The notes below the pieces were generated by a model. That model had not been told where the DNA came from. It did not search any database and saw nothing but the letters and a program-made list of their open reading frames with translations. Both the position numbers and the translations under genes were made by a program. From Lysinibacillus sphaericus (lineage in GTDB: Bacteria; Bacillota; Bacilli; Bacillales_A; Planococcaceae): a stretch of 64,000 bases of DNA. The DNA lies in NCBI RefSeq assembly GCF_002982115.1, contig NZ_CP019980.1:1868001-1932000 (forward strand). The letters are read 5' to 3'. This document shows, piece after piece, positions 25,584-36,010 of the stretch (positions are counted from its first letter, which is position 1; every line of letters starts with the position of its first letter).

Positions 25584-26716
25584 TGGAGCGGAAGCCAAAA
25601 AAGGATCCTAAAGACATGCGTCACGGTTATACAACAGGAGCCTGTGCAACAGCCGTTACGAAGGCCGCTTTGCTAGCACTTATTACGAATGAAGAACAAG
25701 AAACGAGTACGATTCATCTGCCAATAGGGCGAGATGCAACGTTTACGATAGAAAAATGTACGTTCGGTCATAACGAAGTAAGTTGCGAAACAATAAAGGA
25801 TGCTGGTGATGACCCAGATGCAACACATAAAGCCCTCATTATTGGTACGGTAAGTTGGGCTGATACACCAGGGATTCATTTAGATGGGGGTATTGGGGTC
25901 GGGCGAGTAACAAAGCCCGGCTTGCCCGTTGCTGTTGGAGAAGCCGCCATCAATCCTGTACCTCGTAAGATGATACATAGTACCGTGCAAGATGTGCTAG
26001 ATGATTTTCAAATTACACGCGGCGTTAATGTTGTTATTTCTGTACCAGATGGTGAGGAAATAGCGAAAAAAACATTGAATGGACGGCTCGGCATACTTGG
26101 TGGCATTTCCATTTTAGGCACAAGGGGAACCGTCGTGCCTTTTTCGAGTTCCGCTTATATGGCAAGCATTGTCCAAGCTATTAGTGTTGCAAGGGCTGCT
26201 GGCTGTGACCATGTTGTTGTGACAACAGGTGGACGTAGCGAAAAGTTTGGCATGGCTGAGTATCCTGCATTACCTGAGGAAGCATTTATTGAAATGGGTG
26301 ATTTTGTCGGCTTTACGTTAAAGCATTGTAAACGGCTTGGCATTAAGCGCGTATCGCTCGTTGGCATGATGGGGAAATTTTCAAAGGTAGCGCAAGGGGT
26401 GATGATGGTGCACTCCAAAAGTGCTGCGATTGATTTTAATTTTTTAGCACAGTTAGCTACAGATATTGGGGCAGATGAAGAGACTGTTGAACAAGTTAGA
26501 GCAGCGAATACCGCCTCTCAAGTTGGTGAAATGATGGCGGAAAAAGGTTATGATGCATTTTTTCATCATTTATGTGAAGCGTGTTGTTATTCATCATTAC
26601 ACCATATTAGAGGTGGCTTGACGCTCTCCACATCGATTTATTCGATGCAGGGACAATTACTAGGAAGGGCTGATGACATTGCATCAATCGATGAAATTGA
26701 TTGGGATCGGGGATAA
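25583..26716 (+). CDS. cbiD: Cobalt-precorrin-5B C1-methyltransferase
   Basis: CbiD methylates C1 of cobalt-precorrin-5B with SAM. The 377-residue protein begins with [18 protein letters not shown] (the R-x-G-Y/F-T-T-G-x-C-A-x-A signature) and has [20 protein letters not shown] (about residues 111-130). It is unrelated to the CbiE/F/H/L methyltransferase fold, as expected. The one-base TAATG junction with cbiC provides coupling. Its end overlaps cbiE-cbiT by 44 nt. Confidence 0.96.
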   Translation: MERKPKKDPKDMRHGYTTGACATAVTKAALLALITNEEQETSTIHLPIGRDATFTIEKCTFGHNEVSCETIKDAGDDPDATHKALIIGTVSWADTPGIHLDGGIGVGRVTKPGLPVAVGEAAINPVPRKMIHSTVQDVLDDFQITRGVNVVISVPDGEEIAKKTLNGRLGILGGISILGTRGTVVPFSSSAYMASIVQAISVARAAGCDHVVVTTGGRSEKFGMAEYPALPEEAFIEMGDFVGFTLKHCKRLGIKRVSLVGMMGKFSKVAQGVMMVHSKSAAIDFNFLAQLATDIGADEETVEQVRAANTASQVGEMMAEKGYDAFFHHLCEACCYSSLHHIRGGLTLSTSIYSMQGQLLGRADDIASIDEIDWDRG

Positions 26717-27893
26717 CGGACAGGAAAGTTTACTTCCACAGTATAGACAGTGGATTACAGACTGTGAAGTGCTCGTTGGTGGTGAGCGTGTCCTTGATTT
26801 TTTCCCAAGCTTTACAGGCGAAAAAATCGTCATTAAGGGTGGGCTTTCGTCGCTCGTTGAAAGACTATCTGAAGAAACGCGAAAGACCGTTATTTTAGCG
26901 TCAGGTGATCCACTTTTTTACGGCATCGGAGGCTATTTAGCAAAAAAGCTTACGATTGAAGTATATCCATATATGAGTTCCGTACAGCTCGCTTTTTCAA
27001 AAATGGGTGAGAGCTGGCAGGATGCCTATGTAACAAGTATTCATGGGCGCCCAATAAAAGGCTTGGCACAACGTATTGATGGCAAAAAGAAAGTGGCATT
27101 GCTGACAGACGCCGATAATAATCCAAATGCGCTCGCACGCTATTTAAAGCATTTTGGCATGACGGAATACCGTGCTTTTGTTGCAGAAAATTTACAAGGT
27201 GCTGATGAAAAATATGGCTGGTACTCTCTTGATGAATTAGAAGAAGCAAAGTTTTCCCCGCTAAATGTCGTGATTTTACAGCAAACATCAGCTCCAAAGC
27301 GCTATGCACTTGGCATTGATGATGAAGCGTTTTCACAACGTAAGCCGGACAAAGGACTTATTACGAAAAAGGAAATCCGTGTATTAAGTTTGCAAGCAAT
27401 GCAACTTCAAAAGGACAGTACGATTTGGGATGTAGGTACGTGCACAGGTTCCATGGCCATTGAAGCAGGAAAACTTGCACCAGAAGGACAAGTTTTCGCT
27501 GTGGAAAAAAATGCACCTGATTTAGAAAACTGTCTGCAAAATCAACAAAAATTCCGTGTTGATATAACAGCTATTCATAGTAAAGCGCCAGCTGGACTAG
27601 AACAATTCCCAGATCCAGATGCCATTTTTATCGGCGGTACAGGCGGGGAAATGGTCGAGCTATTACAGTTGTGTTGTACCCGTTTAAAGCCAAATGGTCG
27701 CATTGTCTTAAATGCGGCAACTATTGAAAATTTATATAAAGCAGTCGAGGCGTTTAAGACATGTGGCTTTGCAGTGGAAATTTTACAGGCACAACTTGCG
27801 CGTAGTAAACCAATTTTAGATATGACGCGCTTTGTCCCATTAAACCCAATTTATATTATTTCGGCATATCGAAAGGAAGAAAATCATGAGTAA
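26673..27893 (+). CDS. cbiET: CbiET fusion: precorrin-7 C5-methyltransferase and precorrin-6B C15-methyltransferase/decarboxylase
   Basis: The N-terminal half (about residues 1-205) is a tetrapyrrole methylase ([26 protein letters not shown]) that methylates C5. The C-terminal half (about 215-400) is a Rossmann SAM enzyme ([17 protein letters not shown]) that methylates C15 and decarboxylates. The 406-residue fusion is the CbiET of Bacillus operons, equivalent to CobL. The start ATG 26673 follows AGGAAGG inside cbiD; a second in-frame ATG at 26691 lacks a ribosome site. It overlaps cbiL by 8 nt. Confidence 0.94.
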   Translation: MTLHQSMKLIGIGDNGQESLLPQYRQWITDCEVLVGGERVLDFFPSFTGEKIVIKGGLSSLVERLSEETRKTVILASGDPLFYGIGGYLAKKLTIEVYPYMSSVQLAFSKMGESWQDAYVTSIHGRPIKGLAQRIDGKKKVALLTDADNNPNALARYLKHFGMTEYRAFVAENLQGADEKYGWYSLDELEEAKFSPLNVVILQQTSAPKRYALGIDDEAFSQRKPDKGLITKKEIRVLSLQAMQLQKDSTIWDVGTCTGSMAIEAGKLAPEGQVFAVEKNAPDLENCLQNQQKFRVDITAIHSKAPAGLEQFPDPDAIFIGGTGGEMVELLQLCCTRLKPNGRIVLNAATIENLYKAVEAFKTCGFAVEILQAQLARSKPILDMTRFVPLNPIYIISAYRKEENHE

Positions 27894-28593
27894 TCTTGGC
27901 ATTTTATATGGCTTAGGCGTTGGCCCTGGCGATCCAGAATTAATTACAGTAAAGGCATTCCGCGTTATTCAGGAGTCGCCTGTTATTGCGTACCCTAAAA
28001 AGTTAAAAGGTAGCAAAAGTTACGCGCATCGTATTGTAGATGTTTATATCAACCCAGAGGAAAAAGATATGCTAGGTCTCGTTTTCCCCATGACAAAAGA
28101 TGAAGCCGTCTTAGAGCGTGAATGGACGAAGTCTGTTGAACTGGTCTATGGTAAATTGCAAGAAGGGAAGGACGTAGCGTTTGTGACAGAAGGGGACCCT
28201 CTGCTATATAGTACGTTTATCCATATGATGAAGCTTATGCAGGACATGCATCCAGATGTAGAAATTCGCACTGTACCGGGCATTTCTTCATTCAACGGTT
28301 CTGCGTCTCGTTTAGGCATTGCCCTTGCTGATGGAGATGATCGAGTTGCCATTATACCAGCCCATGATAATTATGAAGCGATGCGTGAAGCGATAGAAAG
28401 CCATGATGCTGTCGTATTTATAAAAGTAGCAAAAGTAATTGATTTAATGCTAGAAGTACTGCGTGATTTAGATTTACTTGATAAAGCTTCCGTTGTCACA
28501 AAGGTAACATCTGATGAGGAAATTATTTGGGATGTACGTGAACTAGACGGTGTTGATTTAGAATATTTAACGTTAATGGTGGTGCGTAAATAA
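27886..28593 (+). CDS. cbiL: Cobalt-factor II/precorrin-2 C20-methyltransferase
   Basis: CbiL adds the C20 methyl group with SAM. The 235-residue tetrapyrrole methylase has [20 protein letters not shown] at the N-terminus and [17 protein letters not shown] near residues 101-117, both typical of this subfamily. It overlaps cbiET by 8 nt and cbiF by one base. The start ATG 27886 is preceded by AAAGGAAG. Confidence 0.96.
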   Translation: MSNLGILYGLGVGPGDPELITVKAFRVIQESPVIAYPKKLKGSKSYAHRIVDVYINPEEKDMLGLVFPMTKDEAVLEREWTKSVELVYGKLQEGKDVAFVTEGDPLLYSTFIHMMKLMQDMHPDVEIRTVPGISSFNGSASRLGIALADGDDRVAIIPAHDNYEAMREAIESHDAVVFIKVAKVIDLMLEVLRDLDLLDKASVVTKVTSDEEIIWDVRELDGVDLEYLTLMVVRK

Positions 28594-29378
28594 TGAAAAA
28601 AATATATATTGTCGGTGCAGGCCCAGGGGACCCCGATTTAATTACTGTCAAGGGTTTACATATGCTACAAACAGCGGACGTTGTGATGTATACAGATTCA
28701 TTAGTAAATGAAGACCTGATCGCAAAAGCAAAGCCAGATGCGGAAGTAATTCGAACAGCCGGCATGCATTTAGAAGAAATGGTTGCCGTCATGGTTGAGC
28801 GTGTCAATGCAGGGAAAGTAGTCGCGCGTATGCATACAGGTGATCCAGCGATGTATGGTGCCATTATGGAGCAAGTTGCATTATTAAAGAAGGAAGGAAT
28901 TGGCTACGAAGTGATTCCGGGGGTTAGTTCGGTATTTGCTTCAGCCGCAGCGATTGGTGCCGAGTTAACGATTCCTGATTTAACACAAACGCTTATTTTA
29001 ACACGTGCAGAAGGACGTACTCCTGTACCAGAGTTTGAAAAGCTACGAGATCTTGCTAGCCATCATTGTACGATTGCGCTGTTCTTAAGTGCCACGCTAA
29101 CAAAAAAAATCGTCAAAGAATTGCAAAGTGCTGGATGGGCTGATCATACACCGGTTGCGGTTATTCAACGTGCCACATGGCCAGATCAAAAAATTGTCCG
29201 TACGACATTAGTTGAGCTAGATGAGGCAATGCGTGTCAATGGTATTCGCAAGCATGCCATGATTTTAGCAGGATGGGCATTAGACCCGGATATTCATGAT
29301 AAGGATGAGTACCGTTCGAAATTATATGATGCGACCTTTACACATGGCTTCCGCAAAGGTGTGAAGACAAGTGATTGA
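28593..29378 (+). CDS. cbiF: Cobalt-precorrin-4 C11-methyltransferase
   Basis: CbiF methylates C11 of cobalt-precorrin-4. The 261-residue protein starts KKIYIVGAGPGDPDLITVKG and has ARMHTGDPAMYGAIMEQ near residues 81-97, diagnostic of CbiF/CobM. The TAATG junction couples it to cbiL, and its end overlaps cbiG by 8 nt. Length and fold match the crystallised P. megaterium enzyme class. Confidence 0.96.
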   Translation: MKKIYIVGAGPGDPDLITVKGLHMLQTADVVMYTDSLVNEDLIAKAKPDAEVIRTAGMHLEEMVAVMVERVNAGKVVARMHTGDPAMYGAIMEQVALLKKEGIGYEVIPGVSSVFASAAAIGAELTIPDLTQTLILTRAEGRTPVPEFEKLRDLASHHCTIALFLSATLTKKIVKELQSAGWADHTPVAVIQRATWPDQKIVRTTLVELDEAMRVNGIRKHAMILAGWALDPDIHDKDEYRSKLYDATFTHGFRKGVKTSD

Positions 29379-30492
29379 ATTACAAGAAGGTATGCTACCT
29401 GAAGTGGAGCAGCGCAATCCCTATGCAGTGGTTGCCATTACCAAGCATGGTGTGCAAATCGGACGCAAACTACAGCAGACTTTTGCAGCAAGCGATTTAT
29501 ATTATATGAGTAAGTTTGAACAGGGCGACGAAGATGAAAAGCATATTCAGCTTTTTACTGGAACGGTTCGTTTATTACTGCCAACACTTTTTAAACAGTA
29601 TAAAGGCTTAATATTAATTATTTCACTTGGTGCGGTTGTGCGCATGATTGCACCTATTTTACAAGATAAGAAGACTGACCCAGGTGTTGTAGTGATTGAT
29701 GATAGAGGCGAGAATGTCATTAGTGTGTTATCGGGCCATTTAGGTGGCGCCAATGAGCTAACACATGAAGTGGCAGCGGCACTAGGAGCAAATCCTATTA
29801 TCACAACAGCTTCTGACGTTCAAAAAACAATTCCCGTTGATTTATTTGGGGCACGTTTTGGCTGGGTATGGGACAGTGCTGATAAATTAACACCAGTTAG
29901 TGCCTCAGTCGTTAATGAAGAACATGTGGCGATTGTACAGGAAACGGGTGAACGTGATTGGTGGATGCGTGATACGCCAATGCCGGAACAAATAAAAATT
30001 TATCCTTCAACACAAGCGGCAATTTTAGCGCAACCGCATGCTACGCTATTGATTACCGATCGACTCATTGAACAAGAGGAAGAAGTGCTGTTAGAGAATG
30101 GTGTTATTTATCGACCAAAATCAGTTGTCCTTGGTATGGGTTGTAACCGTGGGACGTCTGTTGAGGAAATTGAACAGCTGATTGATGAAACACTAGCTGA
30201 ATTAAAGCTATCGAAAAAAAGTGTCAAAGCATTGTGTACAATTGATTTGAAGAAAGATGAAACGTGCTTTATTGAACTAACGAAAAAGTATGATTGGGAG
30301 TTCGTAACATATACGCCAGCACAATTAAATGAAATAAATTTTCCATCACCCTCTGAAACGGTCTTTAAATATACAGGGGCTTATGGCGTAAGTGAACCAG
30401 CTGCGATGCGTTATGCACAGGTGGAATCGCTCGTATTAACTAAGAAAAAATCAGGCAATGCTACGATTTCAGTAGCAAGATTAGTATTTTAA
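29371..30492 (+). CDS. cbiG: Cobalt-precorrin-5A hydrolase
   Basis: CbiG opens the delta-lactone of cobalt-precorrin-5A and releases acetaldehyde, a step special to the anaerobic route. The 373-residue protein has the N-terminal domain with VISVLSGHLGGANELTHEVA (about residues 112-131) and the C-terminal domain GMGCNRGTSVEEIEQLI with KYTGAYGVSEPAAM. GTG 29371 is the start, overlapping cbiF. An 11-nt gap with AAGGAGG leads to cbiA. Confidence 0.94.
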   Translation: MIELQEGMLPEVEQRNPYAVVAITKHGVQIGRKLQQTFAASDLYYMSKFEQGDEDEKHIQLFTGTVRLLLPTLFKQYKGLILIISLGAVVRMIAPILQDKKTDPGVVVIDDRGENVISVLSGHLGGANELTHEVAAALGANPIITTASDVQKTIPVDLFGARFGWVWDSADKLTPVSASVVNEEHVAIVQETGERDWWMRDTPMPEQIKIYPSTQAAILAQPHATLLITDRLIEQEEEVLLENGVIYRPKSVVLGMGCNRGTSVEEIEQLIDETLAELKLSKKSVKALCTIDLKKDETCFIELTKKYDWEFVTYTPAQLNEINFPSPSETVFKYTGAYGVSEPAAMRYAQVESLVLTKKKSGNATISVARLVF

Positions 30493-30503
30493 GGAGGGGG
30501 CTT

Positions 30504-31871
30504 ATGCAAACAAATCGCTTTGTACTTGCAGGGACAGGTAGTGGCGTTGGTAAGACAACATTCACGATAGGACTGATGAAAGCATTGCAAGAAAAAGGCA
30601 ATGTCGTGCAAGGGTTTAAATGTGGTCCAGATTATATTGACCCTAGTTATCATACAGCGGTAACAGGACGAGTATCACGGAATATTGATAGCTGGATGTT
30701 TTCGCATGATGCAGTCCGAGATATTGTTGCACGTGCAAGCAAAGATGCAGACGTCTCAATTATTGAAGGGGTGATGGGCTTTTACGATGGTAAAAGTCCA
30801 TTATCGGATGAAGGTTCGGCAGCAGAAATCAGTGTCGTTACAGAAAGCCCTGTGATTTTAATCGTCAATTGCGCAAGTATGGCTCGCAGTGTAGCTGCTG
30901 TAGTCAAGGGCTTTCAACTTCTATCTGACAAGCCTACTATTGTTGGCGTTATTGCCAATCAAGTAGGTAGTGTCGGTCACTATGAAATTGCCAAAGCTGC
31001 GATTGAGCAAGAATGTGGTATTCCTGTTATCGGCTATTTAAAGCGAGAAACAGGCATTGACATTCCAAGTCGTCATTTAGGGCTTATTCCAGCTATTGAA
31101 CGAGGTGAGCTTGATACATTTTTTGACAAGCTAGGTGCTTTAATGGCAGAGACGATTGATTTGGATTTATTGTTAGCTTTAACAAAGGCACCTGTCCTAC
31201 AAGAGACAGGTCAGCTATTTGCGGCACAGCCATCAAAAAATATTTGTATTGCTGTTGCAAAAGATGCGGCATTCAACTTCTATTACGAAGAAAATTTAGC
31301 ATTATTACGAGCAAAAGGAGCCACTTTGCAATTTTTCTCACCACTTGCTAATGAACCTGTTCCTGCTGAAGCAGATGGTCTTTATATTGGTGGGGGGTTC
31401 CCAGAGGAATTTGCCGATATACTTGCAAAAAATACGGTCGTAAAACATTCCATTCGTGAGGCAATTGCAAAAGGTTGTCCTACATTAGCTGAATGTGGAG
31501 GTTTTATGTATTTAACAGAAGCGATTACGAACAGCCAAGGTGAGCGCTATGAAATGCTAGGTGTTATTCCGGGTGAAGTAATGATGCAAACAAAGCTTGC
31601 AGCACTTGGTTATCGTGAAATTTTTGGCACTGCGTCTAACTTTTTAATCGGAAAAAATGAAGAAGCAAAGGGCCATGAATTCCATTATTCCACATACAGT
31701 GGTACACACGATACGCCCGCTTACGAAACACAAGGACGTTTTGGCAAAAAACAAGAAGGTTATCAAACAGGCAATGTAGTAGCGGGGTATACGCATTTTC
31801 ATTTTGTTTCTAACCCTAAGCTAGTAGATAACTGGTTAACTGCTTGTAAGAAGGTGAAAACATATGACTAA
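30504..31871 (+). CDS. cbiA: Cobyrinate a,c-diamide synthase
   Basis: CbiA amidates the a and c carboxylates of cobyrinic acid using glutamine and ATP. The 455-residue protein combines an N-terminal P-loop domain (AGTGSGVGKTTFTIGL, FKCGPDYIDPSYH) with a C-terminal type I glutamine amidotransferase domain whose nucleophile is in LAECGGFMYL (about residues 328-337). ATG 30504 follows AAGGAGGG. Its stop overlaps the next gene by 8 nt. Confidence 0.96.
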   Translation: MQTNRFVLAGTGSGVGKTTFTIGLMKALQEKGNVVQGFKCGPDYIDPSYHTAVTGRVSRNIDSWMFSHDAVRDIVARASKDADVSIIEGVMGFYDGKSPLSDEGSAAEISVVTESPVILIVNCASMARSVAAVVKGFQLLSDKPTIVGVIANQVGSVGHYEIAKAAIEQECGIPVIGYLKRETGIDIPSRHLGLIPAIERGELDTFFDKLGALMAETIDLDLLLALTKAPVLQETGQLFAAQPSKNICIAVAKDAAFNFYYEENLALLRAKGATLQFFSPLANEPVPAEADGLYIGGGFPEEFADILAKNTVVKHSIREAIAKGCPTLAECGGFMYLTEAITNSQGERYEMLGVIPGEVMMQTKLAALGYREIFGTASNFLIGKNEEAKGHEFHYSTYSGTHDTPAYETQGRFGKKQEGYQTGNVVAGYTHFHFVSNPKLVDNWLTACKKVKTYD

Positions 31872-32502
31872 TTATTTTCCTATCCATCTCAATATCGAAT
31901 TTAAAACAGTTGTCATTGTTGGTGGTGGGCATGTAGCGACTCAAAAGGTTGCTTCCCTACTACCAGCGAAAGCAAACATTGTCGTCGTTAGTCCGACTTT
32001 ACATGACACTTTAGTGCCCCTTGTCAAATCAGGCGAAATTACATGGCGTGCCAAGGAATTTGAACCACGTGATTTAGATGATGCAACGCTTATTATCGCT
32101 GCGACAAATGATACCAACGTCAACGATGCGGTACAAGAGGCAGCCCAACATTGGCAGCTCTTAAATCGCGCAGATGTGCAAGGTGAAAGTGATTTTATTA
32201 CACCAGCAACTGTTCGTCGCGGTCCTTTAGTGCTGACGGTATCTACATCTGGAGCAAGCCCAGCTCTTGCACGAAAAATAAAACAAGATTTAGCTGAGCA
32301 ATTTGATGCTATTTATGAAGATTATGTTTGTTTTTTACAGCAAGCTCGACTAATGGTTGCAGCCAATTTTGAAAAAGGTGAGCAAAGACGTGCAGCGTTA
32401 CAAGCACTTCTTGAGCCAAACCTATTAGAATGGACACGTAATGGGGAAATTGATCGACGAGAGGCATTTTTACAACAACTATTGACGGGAGAAACGCGAT
32501 GA
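31864..32502 (+). CDS. Precorrin-2 dehydrogenase (SirC / CysG N-terminal type)
   Basis: The enzyme oxidises precorrin-2 to sirohydrochlorin with NAD+, the substrate for CbiX. The 212-residue protein has the Rossmann motif VIVGGGHVATQKVASLL at residues 18-34 and LIIAATNDTNVND, plus TVSTSGASPALARKIKQDL in the dimerisation part. It resembles SirC, Met8 and the N-terminus of CysG. It overlaps cbiA by 8 nt and cobA by 4 nt. As I recall the P. megaterium cobI operon, this gene is not in it, so its presence here is a local addition. Confidence 0.92.
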   Translation: MTNYFPIHLNIEFKTVVIVGGGHVATQKVASLLPAKANIVVVSPTLHDTLVPLVKSGEITWRAKEFEPRDLDDATLIIAATNDTNVNDAVQEAAQHWQLLNRADVQGESDFITPATVRRGPLVLTVSTSGASPALARKIKQDLAEQFDAIYEDYVCFLQQARLMVAANFEKGEQRRAALQALLEPNLLEWTRNGEIDRREAFLQQLLTGETR

Positions 32503-33266
32503 AAGAGGGAATTGTATATTTAGTAGGAGCTGGCCCAGGAGATCCTAAGCTCATTACAGTATATGGGCTGGAATGTATTCAAAAGGCCGATGTCATTGCA
32601 TACGATCGTCTAGTGAATCCAAAATTATTAGAATTTGCGAAAAAAGATGCTGATCTTGTGTACTGTGGTAAATTGCCTGGTAAGCACCACCTTATTCAAG
32701 ATGAAATTAATACATTGCTTGTTGAGAAAGCTCAAGAGGGCAAAGTCGTAACACGTTTAAAGGGTGGCGATCCTTTTGTTTTCGGCCGTGGTGCTGAAGA
32801 AGCAGAAATATTAAAAAATAATGGTATAGCCTATGAAGTAGTACCAGGTATTACGGCTGGCATTGCAGCTCCTGCTTATGCAGGTATTCCTGTGACCCAT
32901 AGAGATTTTGCCACAAGCTTTGCACTTGTGACAGGTCATGGGCGCGAGCAAAAGGGGCAAGATTTTTTAAATTGGCCAGCACTCGCAACTGGAATTGATA
33001 CAGTCGCTTTTTATATGAGTGTTGGAAACATTGCCTATATTTCAAAAAAGCTTATCGAAAATGGACGTCCAGCAACTACACCTGTGGCGGTTATTGAATG
33101 GGGTACTACCGAACAACAGCGCACGATAACTGGGCCACTTCACAATATTGCTAGCATTATTGAACGGGAGGGATATCATAATCCTTCTATGATTGTCGTT
33201 GGAGATGTAGTCAACGTACGTGAAAAAATACAATGGTTTGAAGAGCAAGGGCTCGCTTTTAGCTAG
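32499..33266 (+). CDS. cobA: Uroporphyrinogen-III C-methyltransferase (SUMT)
   Basis: This enzyme makes precorrin-2 from uroporphyrinogen III with two SAM, the entry step to both B12 and siroheme. The 255-residue protein has VYLVGAGPGDPKLITVYGLE, the KGGDPFVFGRGAEEAE signature (about residues 87-102), and VVPGITAGIAAPAYAGIPVTHR. It corresponds to cysG-A in the P. megaterium operon. The 4-nt ATGA overlap couples it to the dehydrogenase, so the two entry steps are made together. Confidence 0.96.
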   Translation: MKEGIVYLVGAGPGDPKLITVYGLECIQKADVIAYDRLVNPKLLEFAKKDADLVYCGKLPGKHHLIQDEINTLLVEKAQEGKVVTRLKGGDPFVFGRGAEEAEILKNNGIAYEVVPGITAGIAAPAYAGIPVTHRDFATSFALVTGHGREQKGQDFLNWPALATGIDTVAFYMSVGNIAYISKKLIENGRPATTPVAVIEWGTTEQQRTITGPLHNIASIIEREGYHNPSMIVVGDVVNVREKIQWFEEQGLAFS

Positions 33267-33318
33267 TCAGACAACAGAGCAGTTGACTAAAAAGACCTAC
33301 TTAAAGGAGGACATCATC

Positions 33319-33879
33319 ATGACAGTAATCGAAGCGTTAAAAAATCGTCGTGCCATTCGCAACTATACAACACAGCCAGTAGAAAAGGAAAAAATTGAAC
33401 AAATTTTACAAGCAGCAACCTATGCACCGAACGACCGCATGCGTGAGCCGTGGCATTTTTATGTTTTACAAAATGATGCAATGAAGCGCTATGAGAAAAT
33501 GGCAAGTACTTATTTGCAAGAACGTTTTCCAACGAAGCCTCATTTAGTGGAGAGTTCATTAAAAGTTGTGCAAACGACGCCTGTTGCCATTGTAGTGACT
33601 GCTGATATGGTGGAGAATGATGAAGATGCTACAGCAGATAATATTTTCGCTGTTTGTAGTGCCATTATGTCTATGTGGTTAGCCGCAGAGGAGCTAGGGC
33701 TAGGATTTGTGTGGCGGACACGAGGTGTTGGGCTTGTTCATGATGCACGTATGCATACATTTATCGGTGCGGACCAAAATCAAAAAGTTGTCGGTACTAT
33801 TTTTATAGGTTATCCAGAAGAACAAGAGCTTAAAGATAAAAAGCGTACATCATTTGAAGAAAAAACCACTTGGCTTTAA
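33319..33879 (+). CDS. Nitroreductase-family flavoprotein in the B12 operon
   Basis: The 186-residue protein has the FMN-binding nitroreductase pattern: EALKNRRAIRNYTTQPVEKE, AATYAPNDRMREPWHFYVL and a C-terminal GTIFIGYPEE. The family includes BluB, which makes the lower ligand dimethylbenzimidazole, and reductases of unknown role. It sits where the P. megaterium operon has cbiY. A corrinoid reductase for BtuR or a BluB-like role are both possible; sequence alone does not decide. ATG 33319 follows AAAGGAGG; the frame upstream to 33220 overlaps cobA and is not used. Confidence 0.82.
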   Translation: MTVIEALKNRRAIRNYTTQPVEKEKIEQILQAATYAPNDRMREPWHFYVLQNDAMKRYEKMASTYLQERFPTKPHLVESSLKVVQTTPVAIVVTADMVENDEDATADNIFAVCSAIMSMWLAAEELGLGFVWRTRGVGLVHDARMHTFIGADQNQKVVGTIFIGYPEEQELKDKKRTSFEEKTTWL

Positions 33880-33893
33880 AGGGGGTAGGGAAA

Positions 33894-34430
33894 ATGGCTA
33901 GAAAAGGTTTGTTTTTGGTATATACAGGTGATGGCAAAGGTAAAACAACAGCTTCTCTTGGTGTAACATTGCGCGCAGTAGGGCGTGGTTTACATGTGCG
34001 TTATATGCAATTTATCAAATCACCAGAGCGTACGTATGGTGAGCAAATTGCCCTTTCCAAACTTGGCGTAGAAATGGAGCAAATGGGCATAGGCTTTACA
34101 TGGACGAAAACACCAGAGGAGCACCGTGTTGCATTAGCGAAGGCATGGCAAAAAACAAAGGAAGCTTTACAAGATGACAGCATTGATTTACTTGTGTTAG
34201 ATGAGCTGAACAATGCACTTGCCATTACTAAATTTCCGATTGATGATGTGCTGCCATTAGCTGAAGTGCTTGAAGCCATTGCACATCGCCCTTCTACAAT
34301 GCATCTTGTCGTAACAGGACGCAGTGCTAATCCTGCTCTTGTTGCTATGGCAGATTTGGTGTCAACAATTGATGCAACGAAACATTACTATGAAGAAGGA
34401 ATTCCTGCTGTCAAAGGCCTTGAATTTTAA
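33894..34430 (+). CDS. btuR: Cob(I)yrinic acid a,c-diamide adenosyltransferase (CobO/BtuR type)
   Basis: The enzyme transfers the 5'-deoxyadenosyl group of ATP to the cobalt of reduced corrinoids. The 178-residue protein has the CobA/CobO/BtuR-type P-loop GDGKGKTTASLG near the N-terminus, RYMQFIKSPERTYGE and VLDELNNALA. It is not the PduO or EutT type. ATG 33894 follows GGGGGTAGGG; an earlier GTG-type start at 33870 overlaps the reductase gene and is less likely. It matches btuR at the end of the P. megaterium operon. Confidence 0.93.
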   Translation: MARKGLFLVYTGDGKGKTTASLGVTLRAVGRGLHVRYMQFIKSPERTYGEQIALSKLGVEMEQMGIGFTWTKTPEEHRVALAKAWQKTKEALQDDSIDLLVLDELNNALAITKFPIDDVLPLAEVLEAIAHRPSTMHLVVTGRSANPALVAMADLVSTIDATKHYYEEGIPAVKGLEF

Positions 34431-34510
34431 CATCAACTGGATTCATTTCGATCATATACGCATTGGGGGATAGTCTAATCTTCCTTAGTGTTGTTAGGAG
34501 GAAAATCAAA

Positions 34511-36010
34511 ATGTCAGCAAAATCAATTATGATTCAAGGAACAGCCTCTGACGTTGGAAAAAGTATGATATGTACGGCATTATGTCGTATTTTTTCTGAT
34601 GATGGGTTGAGAGTAGTGCCATTTAAATCTCAAAATATGGCGCTAAACTCATTTGTAACAGAGGATGGCGGAGAAATTGGGCGTGCACAAGGGGTTCAAG
34701 CTGAAGCGGCAAGGGTTGTGGCGACAACTGATATGAATCCGATTTTACTGAAACCAAAGCAGGATATGGTATCAGAGGTCATTGTCCACGGCAAGCATTT
34801 TTTAAATATGGATGCGAAAAGCTATCGCAATCAATTTGTCCAAGAAGCCATGCCGATTGTAGAGAAGTCGGTTCGTACGTTACAAAATACATATGATGTT
34901 ATTGTATTAGAAGGTGCCGGTAGCCCAGCTGAAATTAATTTAAAGGATCGCGATATCGCCAATATGCGCATGGCTCATTTAGCCGATGCAGCTGTTGTTT
35001 TAGTTGCTGATATTGACCGCGGTGGTGTATTTGCCTCCATTATCGGGACGCTTGCATTGCTTGATGATGCAGAGCGTGCCCGTGTTAAAGGGCTGATTAT
35101 TAACAAATTCCGTGGTATGCGCGAGCTATTAGATGATGGCATTGAATGGGTCGAGCGAGAAACAGGCATCCCTGTTCTAGGTGTTGTACCTTATGTTGAT
35201 GTCAATATTGAAGCGGAAGATTCATTAGCACTGTCTGCCTTACGCTTTAAAAAGCCAAAGCCTGGCGAATTTCCAGTAGACGTGGCGATGATTCGTTTAC
35301 CTCGCATTTCAAATTTTACTGATATTGACCCATTTTTTGATGAGCCAGAGGTAGGGGTACGTTTAATCGGCAATGTGACAGAGTTGGGCACACCAGATTT
35401 GCTTATCCTACCGGGCACTAAAAGTACAATGGACGATTTAGCATGGCTGAAGGCACAAGGCTTTGAACAAGCAATTACAAACCTACGCGCTCGCGGAACA
35501 AAAATTATTGGCATATGCGGCGGTTTTCAAATGCTTGGTGAAGTGTTATTAGATCCAGATGCCGTAGAAGGAAATGGCGAGTCAGCGCAAGGTCTCGGCT
35601 TGTTACCGATGGAGACCGTATTTGTAGGAGATAAAAAAACCGTACAAATGTCTGGAACACGTGGGCAAGCTATTTTAACAGGCTATGAGATTCATCTTGG
35701 TCGTACAAAAATTTTACGGGATGAAGTGTCACCTTTTTTACAGCTAGCAGATGGTCGTGTAGATGGAGCAGTAAGTGTGGATGAACAAGTAATCGGTACA
35801 TATTTCCACGGAATCTTCCATAATCGTACGTTTACACGTCAGCTTGTTAACGAAATGCGTACGAAAAAAGGGCTTGTTACATTACCAAGTGAAGTCAAAA
35901 GTGATGCGGAACGACGGGAAGATGCTTACAATATGCTAGCATCACATGTGCGTGCCAATTTGGATATGGAAAAAATATATGATATGTTAAAAATTGAGGT
36001 AAATGGATGA
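34511..36010 (+). CDS. cobQ: Adenosylcobyric acid synthase
   Basis: CobQ (CbiP) amidates carboxylates b, d, e and g of adenosylcobyrinate diamide. The 499-residue protein has an N-terminal P-loop-like domain (IMIQGTASDVGKSMI, FKSQNMALNSFVT) and a C-terminal glutamine amidotransferase with nucleophile in GICGGFQMLG. ATG 34511 is 9 nt after GGAGG; the frame starting at 34463 has no ribosome site. An 80-nt gap after btuR shows no terminator, so it is probably the same transcript. Confidence 0.96.
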   Translation: MSAKSIMIQGTASDVGKSMICTALCRIFSDDGLRVVPFKSQNMALNSFVTEDGGEIGRAQGVQAEAARVVATTDMNPILLKPKQDMVSEVIVHGKHFLNMDAKSYRNQFVQEAMPIVEKSVRTLQNTYDVIVLEGAGSPAEINLKDRDIANMRMAHLADAAVVLVADIDRGGVFASIIGTLALLDDAERARVKGLIINKFRGMRELLDDGIEWVERETGIPVLGVVPYVDVNIEAEDSLALSALRFKKPKPGEFPVDVAMIRLPRISNFTDIDPFFDEPEVGVRLIGNVTELGTPDLLILPGTKSTMDDLAWLKAQGFEQAITNLRARGTKIIGICGGFQMLGEVLLDPDAVEGNGESAQGLGLLPMETVFVGDKKTVQMSGTRGQAILTGYEIHLGRTKILRDEVSPFLQLADGRVDGAVSVDEQVIGTYFHGIFHNRTFTRQLVNEMRTKKGLVTLPSEVKSDAERREDAYNMLASHVRANLDMEKIYDMLKIEVNG

